Assembly: GCA_037349315.1 (NCBI GenBank)
Contig: JBAIAC010000262.1
Location: forward strand, 124,001-188,000
Direction: 5' to 3'
Length of the DNA stretch: 64,000 bases
From: Chelydra serpentina
Lineage: Eukaryota; Chordata; Testudines; Chelydridae
Shown here: positions 9,719-20,215 of the stretch, piece by piece
How positions within the stretch are numbered: position 1 is the stretch's first letter
Layout of the letters: every line of letters starts with the position of its first letter
Notes under the pieces: generated by a model
Database searches by the model: none
What the model saw: the letters and a program-made list of their open reading frames with translations, nothing else
What the model was told of the DNA's origin: nothing
Made by a program: the position numbers and the translations under genes

Positions 9719-10403
9719 TGTCGGGCGATGCTCTGGAACTGCTGCCTACGAAGCCAGTCAGGACTCTGGAGGAGCCTCCTCACTGAGCCGACTGTCTCCA
9801 GGGCAAGAAGCTTCCCCAGCTTCCACCTTCCTGGGTCTGACCCCGGAGCATTCAGCATCCCCTTCTTCACCCAGCGGGGCTCGTGGGGAAGCCAGAGGGC
9901 CCTGCCCCCCAACTCCGCCGTCAGATGTGACTCTCAGCCGGCCAGTGAAACAGAAGGTTTATTACACAACAGGAACAGGGTCTAAACCAGAGCTTGTAGT
10001 ACAGAGAACAGGACCCCTCAGTCAGGTCCATCTTGGGGGGTGGGGAGGCCAGAGCCCATCTGGACCTCCCTCCATGTCCCCAGCCAGCTCCGAACTCTCC
10101 AGCCCCACCTCTGCCTTTGTCTCCTTCCTGGGCCAGGAAACCACCTGATCCCTTTGTTCCCCAAACCCTTCAGGCGGCACATTTGCAGGGAAGGGGCCCA
10201 GGCCAGCAGTTGCCAGGAGACAGGGTGTCGGCCATTCTGTGTCATCACACTGGCCCTCTAGGGCTTTGCAACAATCACACCTAGAGACTTATTCCACCAC
10301 CTAGAGTCTTAAGAAATGCAGAGGGGAAACTGAGGCATAGGGGAAACTGAGGCACCCACACAGTATTCAGAGGAAACATTAGGAACAGTCCCACTTTGTT
10401 ACA
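9719..10403 (-). mobile_element. Solo LTR remnant (TGTAACAAAG family)
   Basis: The minus strand begins TGTAACAAAGTGGGACTG and carries AATAAACC as poly(A) signal. It ends near the CTGTGACA-type terminus, which has lost bases next to the minisatellite. It is the inverted duplicate of the LTR at 48853-49545. It is related to, but distinct from, the element B LTRs. Confidence 0.7.
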
Positions 10404-10676
10404 CCCTCTCTAAATGTTTCTTTAAATCACTTGGTGGTGGCAGCGTACCGTTCAAGGACAAAAGGGATTTGTGCCTTGGGGCAGTTTTTATCCTAAGCTG
10501 GTAAAACTAAGCTTCGGGGGTCTTTCCGGCAGGTGCCCATGACTGTACCCCAGAGTTCAGAGGGAACCCTGACAACCTCCTTCCTGGGGCTGTAGCTGAA
10601 GCCAGAGCGGCCAAGAAGAGACTCCAGCCCTGAAGAAAGCCGGACGTTCAGGACAATGCGGAAAGTGCACAAAGTA
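10404..10676. other. Spacer between LTR and tRNA-Arg
   Basis: No feature of its own. The sequence is shared, inverted, with 48671-48852. Confidence 0.4.
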
Positions 10677-10749
10677 CAACCACGAAGGGACTCGAAGCCT
10701 CAATCTTCTGATCCGAAGTCAGACGCCTGATCCATTAGGCCACATGGTC
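10677..10749 (-). tRNA. tRNA-Arg (TCG)
   Basis: 73 nt on the minus strand. GACCATG pairs with CGTGGTT. The D arm is GGCCTAATGGATCAGG, the anticodon loop CTTCGGA (TCG) and the T arm AGGCTTCGAGTCCCT, with one change at the start of the T stem. It decodes CGA. It is paired by inverted duplication with 48598-48670, whose anticodon differs. Confidence 0.85.
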
Positions 10750-11120
10750 ACATGGGAAAAGTCTCTCCAAGCAATTCTTTAGAGAAGATGGACACTGTGT
10801 TACTCATGTCATCTACGGAGGGGGCAGAGACACTCTGGGCACAAGGAGTCGAGTTCCCAGCGAGATGTGAGACTCAGTTCCATGGAGCCAGGGGCAGGAT
10901 TTGGTCGGGAGGCTTAAGCATGGGAGATTGGGGGGCAGAGGCCGGACCGGCTGTCTAGGTGCGGAGATTTAGTGGCACTGGGCCACAGGAGGGAGGAGCA
11001 GGAGGAATCCTGATGATGGGCTGTGGCCATGAAGAAAAAGAGGAAGGGCTCCTGGGACTTTTTTTGCCTTTCTTTTACCTGCCTGCTCTTGTGGTTACAG
11101 CAGGTAACTACACTCGCTAA
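10750..11120. other. Intergenic sequence
   Basis: The first about 50 bp belong to the inverted duplication with 48540-48597. The rest shows nothing recognisable. Confidence 0.35.
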
Positions 11121-11188
11121 ACTGGGCTAGTTCTGTCAGTAAAGCGTCAAGTTCTTAGTCCAGGGTTCAAGCCCCATGTCTGGGCACT
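11121..11188 (+). pseudogene. tRNA-Lys (CTT)-like relic
   Basis: ACTGGGCTAGTTCTGTCAGT resembles the Lys acceptor/D arm. The loop GTTCTTAGT would give CTT, followed by CCAGGGTTCAAGCCCCA with a good B box. The D and anticodon stems are broken. Probably a decayed tRNA. Confidence 0.35.
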
Positions 11189-11463
11189 CAGCTTTTTAAG
11201 TTCCCTTGTGTGCCAGAAGCCAAATGATCCCTGGTGGTGTCCAGAGCCACCCCCGGGTTCCCAGAGGCCCTGGCCATTTCCTGGACAGGCCCCTTGCTCC
11301 TGCTGAGTCCTTAGGAGTCAGGAGAGAGGCTCACACCCACAGGAGAAGGCCCAGACAGCGCAGTCTGGGGCTGGCAGGAAGCGCTGTGGGGCCAGGTGCT
11401 GAGAGACCCGAGGGGAGAGAGGGAGAGAAGCGATGAGGACAGAGTGCCAGTGTAAAGGGGGTT

Positions 11464-12029
11464 TGTGACGAACTAGGACTGTTTTTAAGGTTTCCCTGAG
11501 TACTGTGTGGGTGCCTCGGTTTCCCCTATGCGGTGCTTGAGTTTCTAGGTGGTGGGACAACGGTGCATGATTGTTACAAAGCCCTAGAAGGCAGAGGCCT
11601 GGACACAGAGAATGGCTCTGTCTCCTGGCAACAGATGGCCCGGCCCCTCCCCCGGCAAAGGTATGAGCTGAAGGCGTTCGAACAAAGGGATCAGGTGACC
11701 TCCTGGCCCGGGAAGCAGACAAAGGGGGAGGAGGGGCTGGAGAGTTTCAGTTTGGAGCTGGCCGGAGAAGAGGGGAGAGAGGCAGACAGGGTCTGGCCTC
11801 CCTGCCCCAGTTGGAGCTGTGGGGCGAAATGCAGGGAGCCCCAGGCTGGGGTCTCAGCTCCCTGCCCCCCGGAAGGACCCGACTGAGGGATCCTGGATGT
11901 ACTGACAAGCTCTGGTTGGGCTGTGTTCCTGGCATCTCTAATAAACCTTCTGTTCTACTGGCTGGCTGAGACTCCCAGTGAATCCGGGGAAGAGGGGTGC
12001 AGGGCCGGACTCCCCTATACTCCGTGACA
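11464..12029 (+). mobile_element. Solo LTR of the element B family
   Basis: It begins TGTGACGAACTAGGACTG and ends ACTCCGTGACA. It matches the LTRs of element B1 (36510-37077) along its length, including the AATAAACC poly(A) signal. The 5-bp target duplication GGGTT flanks it (11459-11463 and 12030-12034). It is a product of LTR-LTR recombination that deleted the body. Confidence 0.93.
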
Positions 12030-12035
12030 GGGTTC

Positions 12036-12345
12036 TGGTCCTGCTAGTGTAGCAAACTTTCCTGGCTTATCCACGACCCCGGTGGAATGGGCTAGTGAAA
12101 GGACCTGAGTCCTCACTCCCACTCCCTCACCCAGAGGCAGCCTGACCTCGAGGACTCTCTGTCTACTCTCCTGTGTGGCAGAGTCCTCGTGACCCCGACA
12201 AGGCTGGGCCCAGGACCCCTGGGGGGCTCGACCCCCAGTCTTGTTGTGGTCACTTAGAACAGGGGCTGGGGTGTCCCCACTCTGGGGTTTTCTCTCCGCT
12301 CTGGATGCTTCCCTGACCCACTAATCATTGCATGTGCCTCAAGCA
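12036..12345 (-). mobile_element. Fragment of an element A-type LTR
   Basis: The reverse strand resembles the 3' half of the element A LTR (31700-31990): GTGGGTCAGGGAAGCATCC, GGGTCGAGCCCCCCAGG and GCAAGGAAAGTTTGC-like ends. It is diverged and truncated, with no internal sequence. Confidence 0.65.
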
Positions 12346-13259
12346 AATCCAATGGGTTAAAGAGCAATCGATTTAAACCATAAGGAAAATGGGAACGGTT
12401 CAAGGGAAACACGTCACCTCGTTCTGTGGCTCAGGGATATCGCAAACAGCGTCTCTGGGACAGACGGGACGTTCACAGTCTCCCCCTCACATGGCCCAGG
12501 CCCTGGCTGTGGTGCAGGGATGCCACCGGTCGGACACGTGCTCTGGCGGTGGCCCCATGCCCTCAGGCTCTAGATGGCAGGACCCTTCCTCCCAGCATTG
12601 GACCCCATGTCGGGGTTATGATCCCACATTGAGGGCACGGAGGGAGCCCCACTCAGCCCTCGTCTGCCCCAGCTCTTTCCCAACCCTACCCTCAGTCTGG
12701 GCCCCTGGGTCCTGGCCCAGCCTCGTTCCCCTTACCCCTGTCCGCTCCCCTCTCCCTAGGAAGCCACAGCGCTCCTCCCAGCCCCGGTTCTCGACTGCGG
12801 CTTCCGAGGGGCCGCAGACACGGACAAGAGGGCACAGTGTGAAAAGTTTGGCGACCACTGGATTAGGGTGATGTCCTCAATCACTTCTATGCAGTGCAAT
12901 AAAAGGTATTTCTCACCCACCTCGCCCCGCCGTCAGGACGGACTCGGTATGTTCTGCCGCCCTTCACTCGGACAGGAAGGAGAATAACATTTCATTTCAC
13001 TCAATGCTACAGTGATTTGTAACCCAACACCAGCCAGAACTGGTTCCTTTGGCAAAGCGGCCCCATCATGCTGCATTCCCAGGCCGAGTAGGGGCGTCTG
13101 TGCACACATGGCCTGGTGCTGAAGTCTTTCCCCAGCTCATCACTCGATGTGAGGGGGGAGCTCATCCAGACCCTGCTTACACTTAGTATTTAAAAACTCT
13201 TGAGTAGCCCTATCTCTACTGCTCTTAGATTTCTCCTCCTGTCCTTTTTTGACAGCTCA
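12346..13259. other. Intergenic, including duplicated 5' flank of Ser-GCT
   Basis: 12346-13080 shows no recognised feature. From about 13083 the sequence is a direct duplicate of 22490-22652, the 5' flank of the other Ser-GCT gene. Confidence 0.5.
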
Positions 13260-13341
13260 GATGAGGTGGCCGAGTGGTTACGGTGATGGACTGCTAATCA
13301 ATTGTGCTTTGCATGCATGGGTTCGAATCCCATCCTCATCC
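13260..13341 (+). tRNA. tRNA-Ser (GCT)
   Basis: 82-nt class II tRNA. GATGAGG pairs with CCTCATC. It has the D arm GGCCGAGTGGTTACGG, the loop CTGCTAA (GCT), a long variable arm and the B box GGTTCGAATCC. It decodes AGC/AGU. It shares about 180 bp of 5' flank with 22653-22733. Confidence 0.9.
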
Positions 13342-13378
13342 CGTTTAATCTTCTCTGTCCTTTAGAAGCAACCATCTC

Positions 13379-13528
13379 CCCTCTTGGTACAATGAGAGAC
13401 CAAAGGGTAGGAATAAATGGTAAATTTTCACAATGGAGAGGGGTAACTACTGGTGTTCCCCAAGGGTCAGTCCTAGGACCAACTTATTCATAAATGATTT
13501 GGAAGAAGGGGTAAACAGTGAGGTGGCA
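13379..13528 (+). mobile_element. CR1/L3-type LINE, part 1 (reverse transcriptase)
   Basis: The translation includes GVPQGSVLGP, the conserved RT block 4, then a LFINDLEEG-like stretch. It stops at the junction GAGGTGGCAAA, where a Penelope-like element is inserted. The same copy resumes at 14866 in the next codons (GGTGATACTAAGCTG). Confidence 0.8.
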
Positions 13529-14581
13529 AATGGAAAAGAAGCCCTTGAGGAATTCCACCATGATTTCAACAATTTCCATCCCACCATCAACCTCAGCCTA
13601 GACCAGTCCACACAAGCGGTCCATTTCCTAGACACCACTGTGCTAATAAGTGATGGTCACATTAACACCACCCTATACCGGAAACCTACTGACCGCTATA
13701 CTTACCTACATGCTTCCAGCTTCCATCCTGGACACACCACATGATCCATTGTTTACCGCCAAGCTCTAAGATACAACCGCATTTGCTCCAATCCCTCAGA
13801 CAGAGACAAACACCTACAAGATCTCTATCAAGCATTCTTACAACTACAATACCCACCTGCTGAAGTGAAAAAACAGATCGACAGGGCCAAAAGAGTACCC
13901 AGGAGTCACCTACTACAAGACAGGCCCAAAAAAGAAAATAACAGAACACCACTAGCCGTCACCTTTAGCCCCCAACTAAAACCTCTCCAGCGCATCATCA
14001 AAGATCTACAACCTATCCTAAAAGTTGGTCCCTCACTCTCACAGATCTTGGGGGACAGACCAATCCTTGCTTACAGACAGCCCCCCAACCTGAAGCAAAT
14101 ACTCACCAGCAACCACACACCATACAACAAAAAAACCAACCCAGGAACCTATCCTTGCAACAAAGCCCGATGCCAACTCTGTCAACATATCGATTCAAGT
14201 GATACCATCACAGGGCTTAATCACATCCGCCACGCCATCAGGGGCTCATTCACCTGCACATCTACCAATGTGATATATGCCATCATGTGCCAGCAATGCC
14301 CCTCTCCCATGTACATTGGCCAAACCGGACAGTCTCTACACAAAAGAATAAATGGACATAAATCTGACATCAGGAATCATAACATTCAAAAACCAGTAGG
14401 AGAACACTTCAACCTCCCTGATCACTCAGTGACAGATTTGAGGATAGCAGTGTTGCGACAGATTAACTCCAAAAGCAGACTTCAAAGAGAAACTATTGAA
14501 CTCGAATTGATATGCAAACTAGATTGCGTTGCCTCCGGATTAAATCGTGATTTGGAATGGCTCGGCCATTATGTTAATTGA
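13529..14581 (+). pseudogene. Penelope-like polyprotein: RT C-terminus plus GIY-YIG endonuclease
   Basis: One reading frame runs from the junction to the stop at 14579-14581, broken only by an in-frame TGA at 13742-13744, which looks like decay of a CGA codon. The upstream part contains LDTTVLISDGHINTTLYRKP, typical of the RT C-terminus/thumb of Penelope-like elements. Next comes the linker with CNKARCQLCQHI, the Cys motif seen in these elements. Last is a GIY-YIG endonuclease core: VIYAIMC, then MYIGQTGQSLHKR, and later an RETIELELI helix with the expected Glu. In this family the endonuclease nicks target DNA to prime reverse transcription. The 5' two-thirds of the RT are missing. The single stop makes it a recent pseudogene. 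Confidence 0.82.
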
Positions 14582-14865
14582 ATCTATTTCCCTTAAGTTA
14601 ACGATCCTCATTCACACCTGTGTGACCATCTTGTTTATCACTTCAAAAGCTTTTTCTTCCCCTGCTGTCATGTTTCCTCTCAACTAATTAGCCTCTTAAG
14701 ATTGGTCTATACACCTGGACCATCATGTTTCTCTGACTGTATAAATGTCTGTCTGCAGTGTGTTTCATTCCATGCATCCAATGAAGTGGGTATTAACCCA
14801 CAAAAGCTTATGCTGAAATAAATTTGTTAGTCTCTAAGGTGCTACAAGTTTTTCTTTCTTATTTT
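13529..14865 (+). mobile_element. Penelope-like retroelement, 5'-truncated
   Basis: It holds the C-terminal part of a Penelope-type polyprotein (RT thumb, Cys-rich linker, GIY-YIG endonuclease) and then an about 280-bp 3' UTR. The UTR ends in the widespread turtle tail AAATTTGTTAGTCTCTAAGG. It sits inside a CR1 copy, so it is younger than that CR1. Related tails occur at 19876-20106 and 51537-52319. Confidence 0.85.
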
Positions 14866-15525
14866 CGTTTAGGTGATACTAAGCTGCTCAAGATAGTTAA
14901 GACCAAAGCAGACTGTGAAGAACTACAAAAAGATCTCCCAAAACTAAATGATTGGGCAATGAAATGGCAAATGACATTTAATGTGGATAAATGTAAAGTA
15001 ATGCACATTGGAAAAAAATAACCCCAACTATACATACAATATGATGGGGGCTAATTTAGCTACAACTAATCAGGAAAAAGATCTTGGAGTCATCGTGGAT
15101 AGTTCTCTAAAGATGTCCATGCAGTGTGCAGCGGCAGTCAAAAAAGCAAACGGGATGTTAGGAATCATTAAAAAGGGATAGAGAATAAGATGGAGAATAT
15201 CTTACTGCCCCTATACAAATCCATAGTGCGCCCACATCTTGAATACTGCGTACAATTGTGGTCTCATCTCAAAAAGGATATACTGGCATTAGAAAAAGTT
15301 CAGAGAAGAGCAACTAAAATGATTAGGGGTCTGGAAAGGGTCCCATATGAGGAGAGATTAAAGGGGCTAGGACTTTTTAGCTTGGAAAAGAGGAGACTAA
15401 GGGGGGTATGATAGAGGTCTATAAAATTATGAGTGGTGTGGAGGAAGTGAATAAGGAAAGTTATTTACTTGTTCTCATAATAAAAGAACTAGGGGCCACC
15501 CAATGAAATTAGTGGGCATAGAATC
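14866..15525 (+). mobile_element. CR1/L3-type LINE, part 2
   Basis: Continuation of the copy begun at 13379. It encodes the post-palm and C-terminal RT segments ([52 protein letters not shown]), with frameshifts and stops. It is interrupted again at about 15526 by an opposite-strand CR1. Confidence 0.85.
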
Positions 15526-15997
15526 ATCATAGAATCATAGAATCTCAGGGTTGGAAGGGACCTCAGGAGGTCATCTAGTCCAACCCCCTGCTCAAAGCAG
15601 GACCAACCCCAACTAGATCATCCCAGCCAGGGCTTTGTCAAGCCTGACCTTAAAAACCTCCAAGGAAGGAGACTCCACCACCTCCCTAGGTAACCCATTC
15701 CAGTGCTTCACCACCCTACTAGTGAAAAAGTTTTTCCTAATATCCAACCTAAACCTCCCCCTCTGCAACTTGAGACCATTACTCCTTGTTCTGTCATCTT
15801 CTACCACTGAGAACAGTCTAGATCCAGCCTCTTTGGAACCCCCTTTTAGGTAGTTGAAAGCAGCTATCAAATCCCCCCTCACTCTTCTCTTCTGCAGGCT
15901 AAACAATCTCAGTTCCCTCAGCCTCTCCTCATAAGTCATGTGCTCCAGCCCCCTAATCATTTTTGTTGCCCTCCGTTGGACTCTTTCCAATTTATCC
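15526..15997 (-). mobile_element. CR1 LINE 3' end nested in another CR1
   Basis: The minus strand has the ORF C-terminus and 3' UTR with TCTATGATTCTATGATG at the end. It is nearly identical to 3025-3459. It lies between AATTAGTGGGC and AGGTTTAAAACAAATAAAAA of the plus-strand element, so it inserted after it. Confidence 0.88.
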
Positions 15998-16308
15998 AGG
16001 TTTAAAACAAATAAAAAGAAGTTCTTCACACAGCGCACAGTAAACCTGTGGAACTCCTTGAAGAGGATGTGAAGGCTAGGACTATAACATGGTTTAAAAG
16101 AGAACTGGATAAATTCATGGAGGTTAAATCCATTAATGGCTATTAGCCAGAATGGGTAAGAAATGGTGTCCTTAGCCTCTGTTTGCCAAAGGGGGGTGAT
16201 GGATGGCAGGAGAGAGATCACTTGATCACTACCTGTTGGGTCCATTCACTCCGGGTCACCTGGCATTGGCCACTGTCGGTGGACAGGATACTGGGATGGA
16301 TGGATAGT
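15998..16308 (+). mobile_element. CR1/L3-type LINE, part 3 (3' end)
   Basis: It resumes with AGGTTTAAAACAAATAAAAA, encodes the terminal [19 protein letters not shown] end of the ORF, and ends in the GATGGATGGAT repeat typical of L3-like CR1 tails. This gives one ancestral element spread over 13379-16308. Confidence 0.82.
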
Positions 16309-16460
16309 TGAACCCCAGGCTTTAGCATGATCTTTGGGCTTGTATTCTGGAAATGCAGGAGTGGCACAGAAAAGCAGCGTGGGCTTGTGAACCTAGTGGG
16401 CCCATGCGGGTGATCTTTCTTCTCTTGCTCTTTCTCAGTGAGGGGAAGGAAAAGAAGCTC

Positions 16461-16538
16461 TCCTTCAAGCTGGAGTCACAAGGGTGACGTAAGGATGACT
16501 TCCTGGGAGCCGGTTCCAGGTCTTTGCTCTACCAGCCA
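16461..16538 (-). pseudogene. tRNA-Tyr-derived pseudogene, 5'-truncated
   Basis: The minus strand carries CTGGCTGGTAGAGCAAAG, a loop CTGGAA (GGA), an intron and exon 2 ending CTTGAAGGA. It is the same family as 7950, 25593 and 48016. The first about 12 nt are replaced by the GGGCCGGCTC repeat that begins at 16541. Confidence 0.6.
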
Positions 16539-16540
16539 GG

Positions 16541-16880
16541 GCCGGCTCAAGGATTTTTGCCGCCCCAAGCAAAAACAAATTTGGCCGCCCCCCTGCTGTT
16601 TTTTTCTTACCCCACCCCCGCCTCAACTCCGCCCCTTCCCCAAATCCCCAGCCCTGCCTCCTCCCCCCAGGCTCTCAAGCCTAGGAGGGAGGGGGAGCAG
16701 CGGCGCGCGAATCAGCTGTTTCACGTGCCGCGGCCGCTGGGGATCTCCCCCTCTCTCCCAGGCTCTCAAGTCTAGGAGGGAAGGGCAGCAGCGGCGCGCA
16801 AATCAGCTGATTCGTGCGCTGCGGCCGCTGGGGATCTCCCAAGAGAAACTGCCCCACAACGGTCTCTCCCACAGCGCTCT
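16541..16880 (+). mobile_element. hAT-like non-autonomous element, GGGCCGGCTC type
   Basis: It starts CAGGGCCGGCTCAAGG, a common turtle repeat end with a hAT-like CAG terminus, followed by GCCGCCCCAAGC. An internal duplication of about 110 bp (AGGCTCTCAAG...GGGGATCTCCC) occurs at 16669-16840. I cannot place the 3' end. Confidence 0.45.
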
Positions 16881-18256
16881 GGACTCGTTCTTCCTGAAAC
16901 CTGGTGTCACGGACACCACTGTTAATCCAGAGTCACTGCCTGGACAGACGAGGAGTGACTCCAGATCGACAGTGGGGCAAATGAGATCAGCAATTCCCCC
17001 TGTGAGGAGGGGCTCTCATTAGCTGCTCCCCCCAGAGAGCTCAAGGGGGGAAGGCTGCTCCAACGCCCTGTCCCTCTCTGCTCAGGATATTGGGGTTCAG
17101 CTTCCTGGGTCAGACGCTGCAGCCTCCATCGTGATCTGGCCGACCAGGCTTAGCAGCTGCTGCTCCCCCAGCGGGGTCTGTGCTGGGAAGTGACCTTAAT
17201 TAAAGCTTCTTCTCTGCCCGGCCCACGTGATGACTTTCTCCAGCTGGCACCAGCCCCCTCGGGCAGCCCTGGGCCCTGTTCATACTAAATTCTGAGCCAG
17301 AGATTCCAGGTAACTGGAAGAAATGAGGGGAGAATGCTGGGGTCTGGCCTTAAAATGACTCTACACAAACAGACCCTCCCCCCTCATTTCTCGTCCCATT
17401 AGCAATTGCAGGAGTAAATCCAGCCTTGGGGGAGCAAACAACCCAGGAATGGGACTTTCCTACCAGACGGGCAGGGAGAGGGGACGGAAAAGGAGAAAGA
17501 GAGACTGAAAGGAGCCATGGGAGAGAAGAGTTTTGAGAGAGATTTCCAGATCTCTAATCTGCCCAGACAGATGTATTACTGCACCCTGGGTAAAATCATT
17601 TTCCTGTGGAAAAGATGAGGATCAAACAGAGGAAAACCCAGTTCCTGACTCCATATTCCTCCTACTGGGGTGTGGCTGCCGTGGGGTCAGTGTCCAAGGG
17701 AATCCCCCACAGTAAATACTTTGGCTCTGCTTTTTTCTAGCCTTGTGTTCAGATGCTTTGTTACAGAATGGGGGGAGGGAGAAAAGAGGTGAAAAATGTC
17801 TCTGTGGGTTTAGCCTGGCAGGAGTGGCCAGGTCTCCACTGTAATAAAGAGATCGAGCATTTTCTCAGCATGGCAGACTCTAGGGTGTCTGTCTGCAGGG
17901 GAAAAGCCTGGGGCAATCGTGCTGTGAAATTAATTAAAGCCTGTTCTGAAACCTCCACAACTGCCCTTCTCACCCTGCCAGGCTGCAGAATAATGTCCGT
18001 GTTTTGCTCCAGTTCATCCCGTCCTCCCATGGGACAGGGGAGAGACATGGCTGCAGGGGAGCCAGTTCAGGTAGGGATTATCAGGGGGTTGCTGGTGGGT
18101 TCCTGCGGGGAGGAAGAGGGACAGCAAATACACCGGAGATGGGAACGTTTGCACTGTCTGGTTTGGAGGTTGGAGCTAGGATGACCAGACAGCAAGTGTG
18201 AAAAATTTGAGAGGGAAGTGGCACAAGGATGCAAATAGTGCACACACACACGCACA
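16881..18256. other. Unrecognised intergenic sequence
   Basis: I see no gene or RNA. Open frames of 60-190 codons here lack any family resemblance. 18178-18205 is a short broken piece of the GGATGACCAGACAGCAAGTG repeat. Confidence 0.35.
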
Positions 18257-18381
18257 CTAGGGTGACCAGACAACAAATGTGAAAAATTGGGACGGGGGTG
18301 GGGGGTAATAGGAGCCTATCTAAGAAAAAGACCCCAAAATCAGGACTGTCCCTATAAAATCGGGACATCTGGTCACCCTAG
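18257..18381 (+). mobile_element. Complete GGGTGACCAGA-type MITE
   Basis: 125 bp with 14-bp perfect terminal inverted repeats CTAGGGTGACCAGA and TCTGGTCACCCTAG. The body is itself nearly palindromic around the AGGAGCCTATCTAAG segment. It has no coding capacity. Relatives: 1533-1638, 4420-4480 and 61161-61370. Confidence 0.85.
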
Positions 18382-19861
18382 TTGGGGCGGGACAGGAAAT
18401 TCACAGGATGGCGACTGGGAGGAGGCCTGGGTGGGGCAAACCTGCTGGGAGATGTTTAATAAGTGGCCTAGATTCTAGCAACGGACCCATGAGGTTGGAA
18501 GGTGGAAATGCCCTAATTTGTGGAACAGGAAACAACCCACCTAGGTGGGGCTGGGAAAATGGAGCAGATCCCAGTGCTGGAGCCTGACCTGAGTAACCAG
18601 CGGCTGCTCTGAGATCTAGATCTAGGGGGGCACCCACCAATGAGGCTTAAGGAGGGTTCTTAAGCTTTTTCTGTCTGAGCCCCCTCAACACGCTATAACC
18701 CCCCCACGGCCCTGCATCGGCATGTGTCTCTGCATATAAAAGCCAGGGCTGGCATTAGGGGCTGGTAACCAGGGCAAGTGCCTGGGGCCCCATGTGACAG
18801 GCCCCCAGCAAAGCTCATTGCTCATACTTTGGCTTCAGCCCCTGGGGGCAGGGCTCAGGGCCTAGCCTTCAGCCCCATGCAGGGAGGTTTCATCTTTCTT
18901 CCCTGGGCCCAAGCGAGTCTAACACTGGCCCTGCTTGGAGGACCCCCTGAAACCTGCTTGCAGCTCCCCAGAGGTCCAGGGACTCCTGGCTTAGGGGATA
19001 TGCCCCTCCCACCGTATCCAGCTCCAGGGCTGGCCTGAGAGAAAATGGCACCCTGGGCAAACTTATATTTTGGTCCCCCCCCCCCATCACCACCGGTCCT
19101 CATGAGCTCCCCACCATCCCCTCCAGGCCCCGATGCCTCCCTCCGGTGCTTACTTTGTATTGAAAGAGCGGCCGGAGCTCAGCCCCAGCACAAATGAAGC
19201 CCTGGCAGGGTGGCCTGATAGCAGTGGCTGCCGACCAAATGCCCAGCTCTGAAGGCAAAGCCACCGCCAGCAGCAGCGCAGAGGTAAGGGTGGCCTGGTA
19301 TGTGGTGTACTGTGCAGCCTTTTCTTTTATTTAAAGTGCCTGTTGTAATGTGGTATTACACCGCCCTGGGTCCGCCTCTGCTGGCTACAGTTCCAAACTT
19401 AACAGAGTGAAAGTCACCTTGGTTACTCGCTTCACATGTATCGTCCAGGAACACACACAGACCAAGGGCAGTGACCACACGGACATTCACACGTACAAGG
19501 TCTAGTCTGTTTGACAAGTTTTATGAAAGTTACAATTCAAGTTCTGAATCCCCAAGCATAGAGAAATTCTGTAAAGCCCTATGCAAAAGTTACAAATCTA
19601 GTTCTACTCCCATCCTTAGCAATAGTGGTAGGGTCTGATGAGTCTCTCATGGCTTGATCATCAGTAGAGGGATGATTCCTGCTGGAGTATTCCATAGAGA
19701 GCTTAATTTTCCCACTCTGGGCACCCCCTTTTTAGAATGTGGTTCTGATTAGACCTCATTAGCATTGACGCACATTTGGAAACAGAGGTTCCTTTACAGA
19801 ATTTTTTAAATTTAAAATGAATCTTCCAGCTAATTAGACCAGAAGTCCCAAGAAGTAATAA
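18382..19861. other. Intergenic; diffuse repeat-like GC-rich sequence
   Basis: 18740-19100 (GGGGCTGGTAACCAGGGCAA...) has the look of an old interspersed repeat, but I cannot assign the family. There is no gene signature. Confidence 0.3.
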
Positions 19862-20120
19862 CAATAATTGAAGTGCCTTAGAGACTAACAAATTTATTTC
19901 AGCATAAGCTTTCGTGGGTTAGTACCCACTTCATTGGACGCATGGAATGAAATTATACATGAAATTATTCCATGCATCCGATGAAGTGGGTACTAACCCA
20001 CGAAAGCTTATGCTGAAATAAATTTGTTAGTCTCTAAGGTGCTACAAGTTTTTCTTTCTTATTTTCATTTTGCTGACACAGACTAACACGGCTACTACAC
20101 TTAAACCAATAATTGAAGTG
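19862..20120 (+). mobile_element. Penelope-like 3' tail inserted as an inverted repeat, with 14-bp TSD
   Basis: The insert (19876-20106) has a minus-oriented piece (about 19876-19945) and a plus-oriented piece (about 19967-20106) of the same Penelope tail, making a long inverted repeat around GAAATTATACATGAAATTAT. It is flanked by perfect 14-bp direct repeats CAATAATTGAAGTG at 19862-19875 and 20107-20120. The structure resembles twin-priming-type 5' inversion during target-primed reverse transcription. Confidence 0.88.
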
Positions 20121-20215
20121 TCTCTTGTGGGGTGAGTGTGTGTGTTGGGAGAGTGTGAAAGAGACACATTGTGTGTGTGAGATACAGTGTGTGTGTGTGT
20201 GGCGGGGAGGAGTGT
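20121..20215. repeat. TG-rich simple repeat
   Basis: (TG)n tracts with interruptions, up to GTGTGTGTGTGTG near 20190-20202. Confidence 0.7.

Noticed and set aside
9150..9912. Gly/Val/Arg-rich and Pro-rich frames in the G-rich repeat
   Set aside because: They follow the 46-bp minisatellite and occur in several frames on both strands, with no start context or family resemblance.
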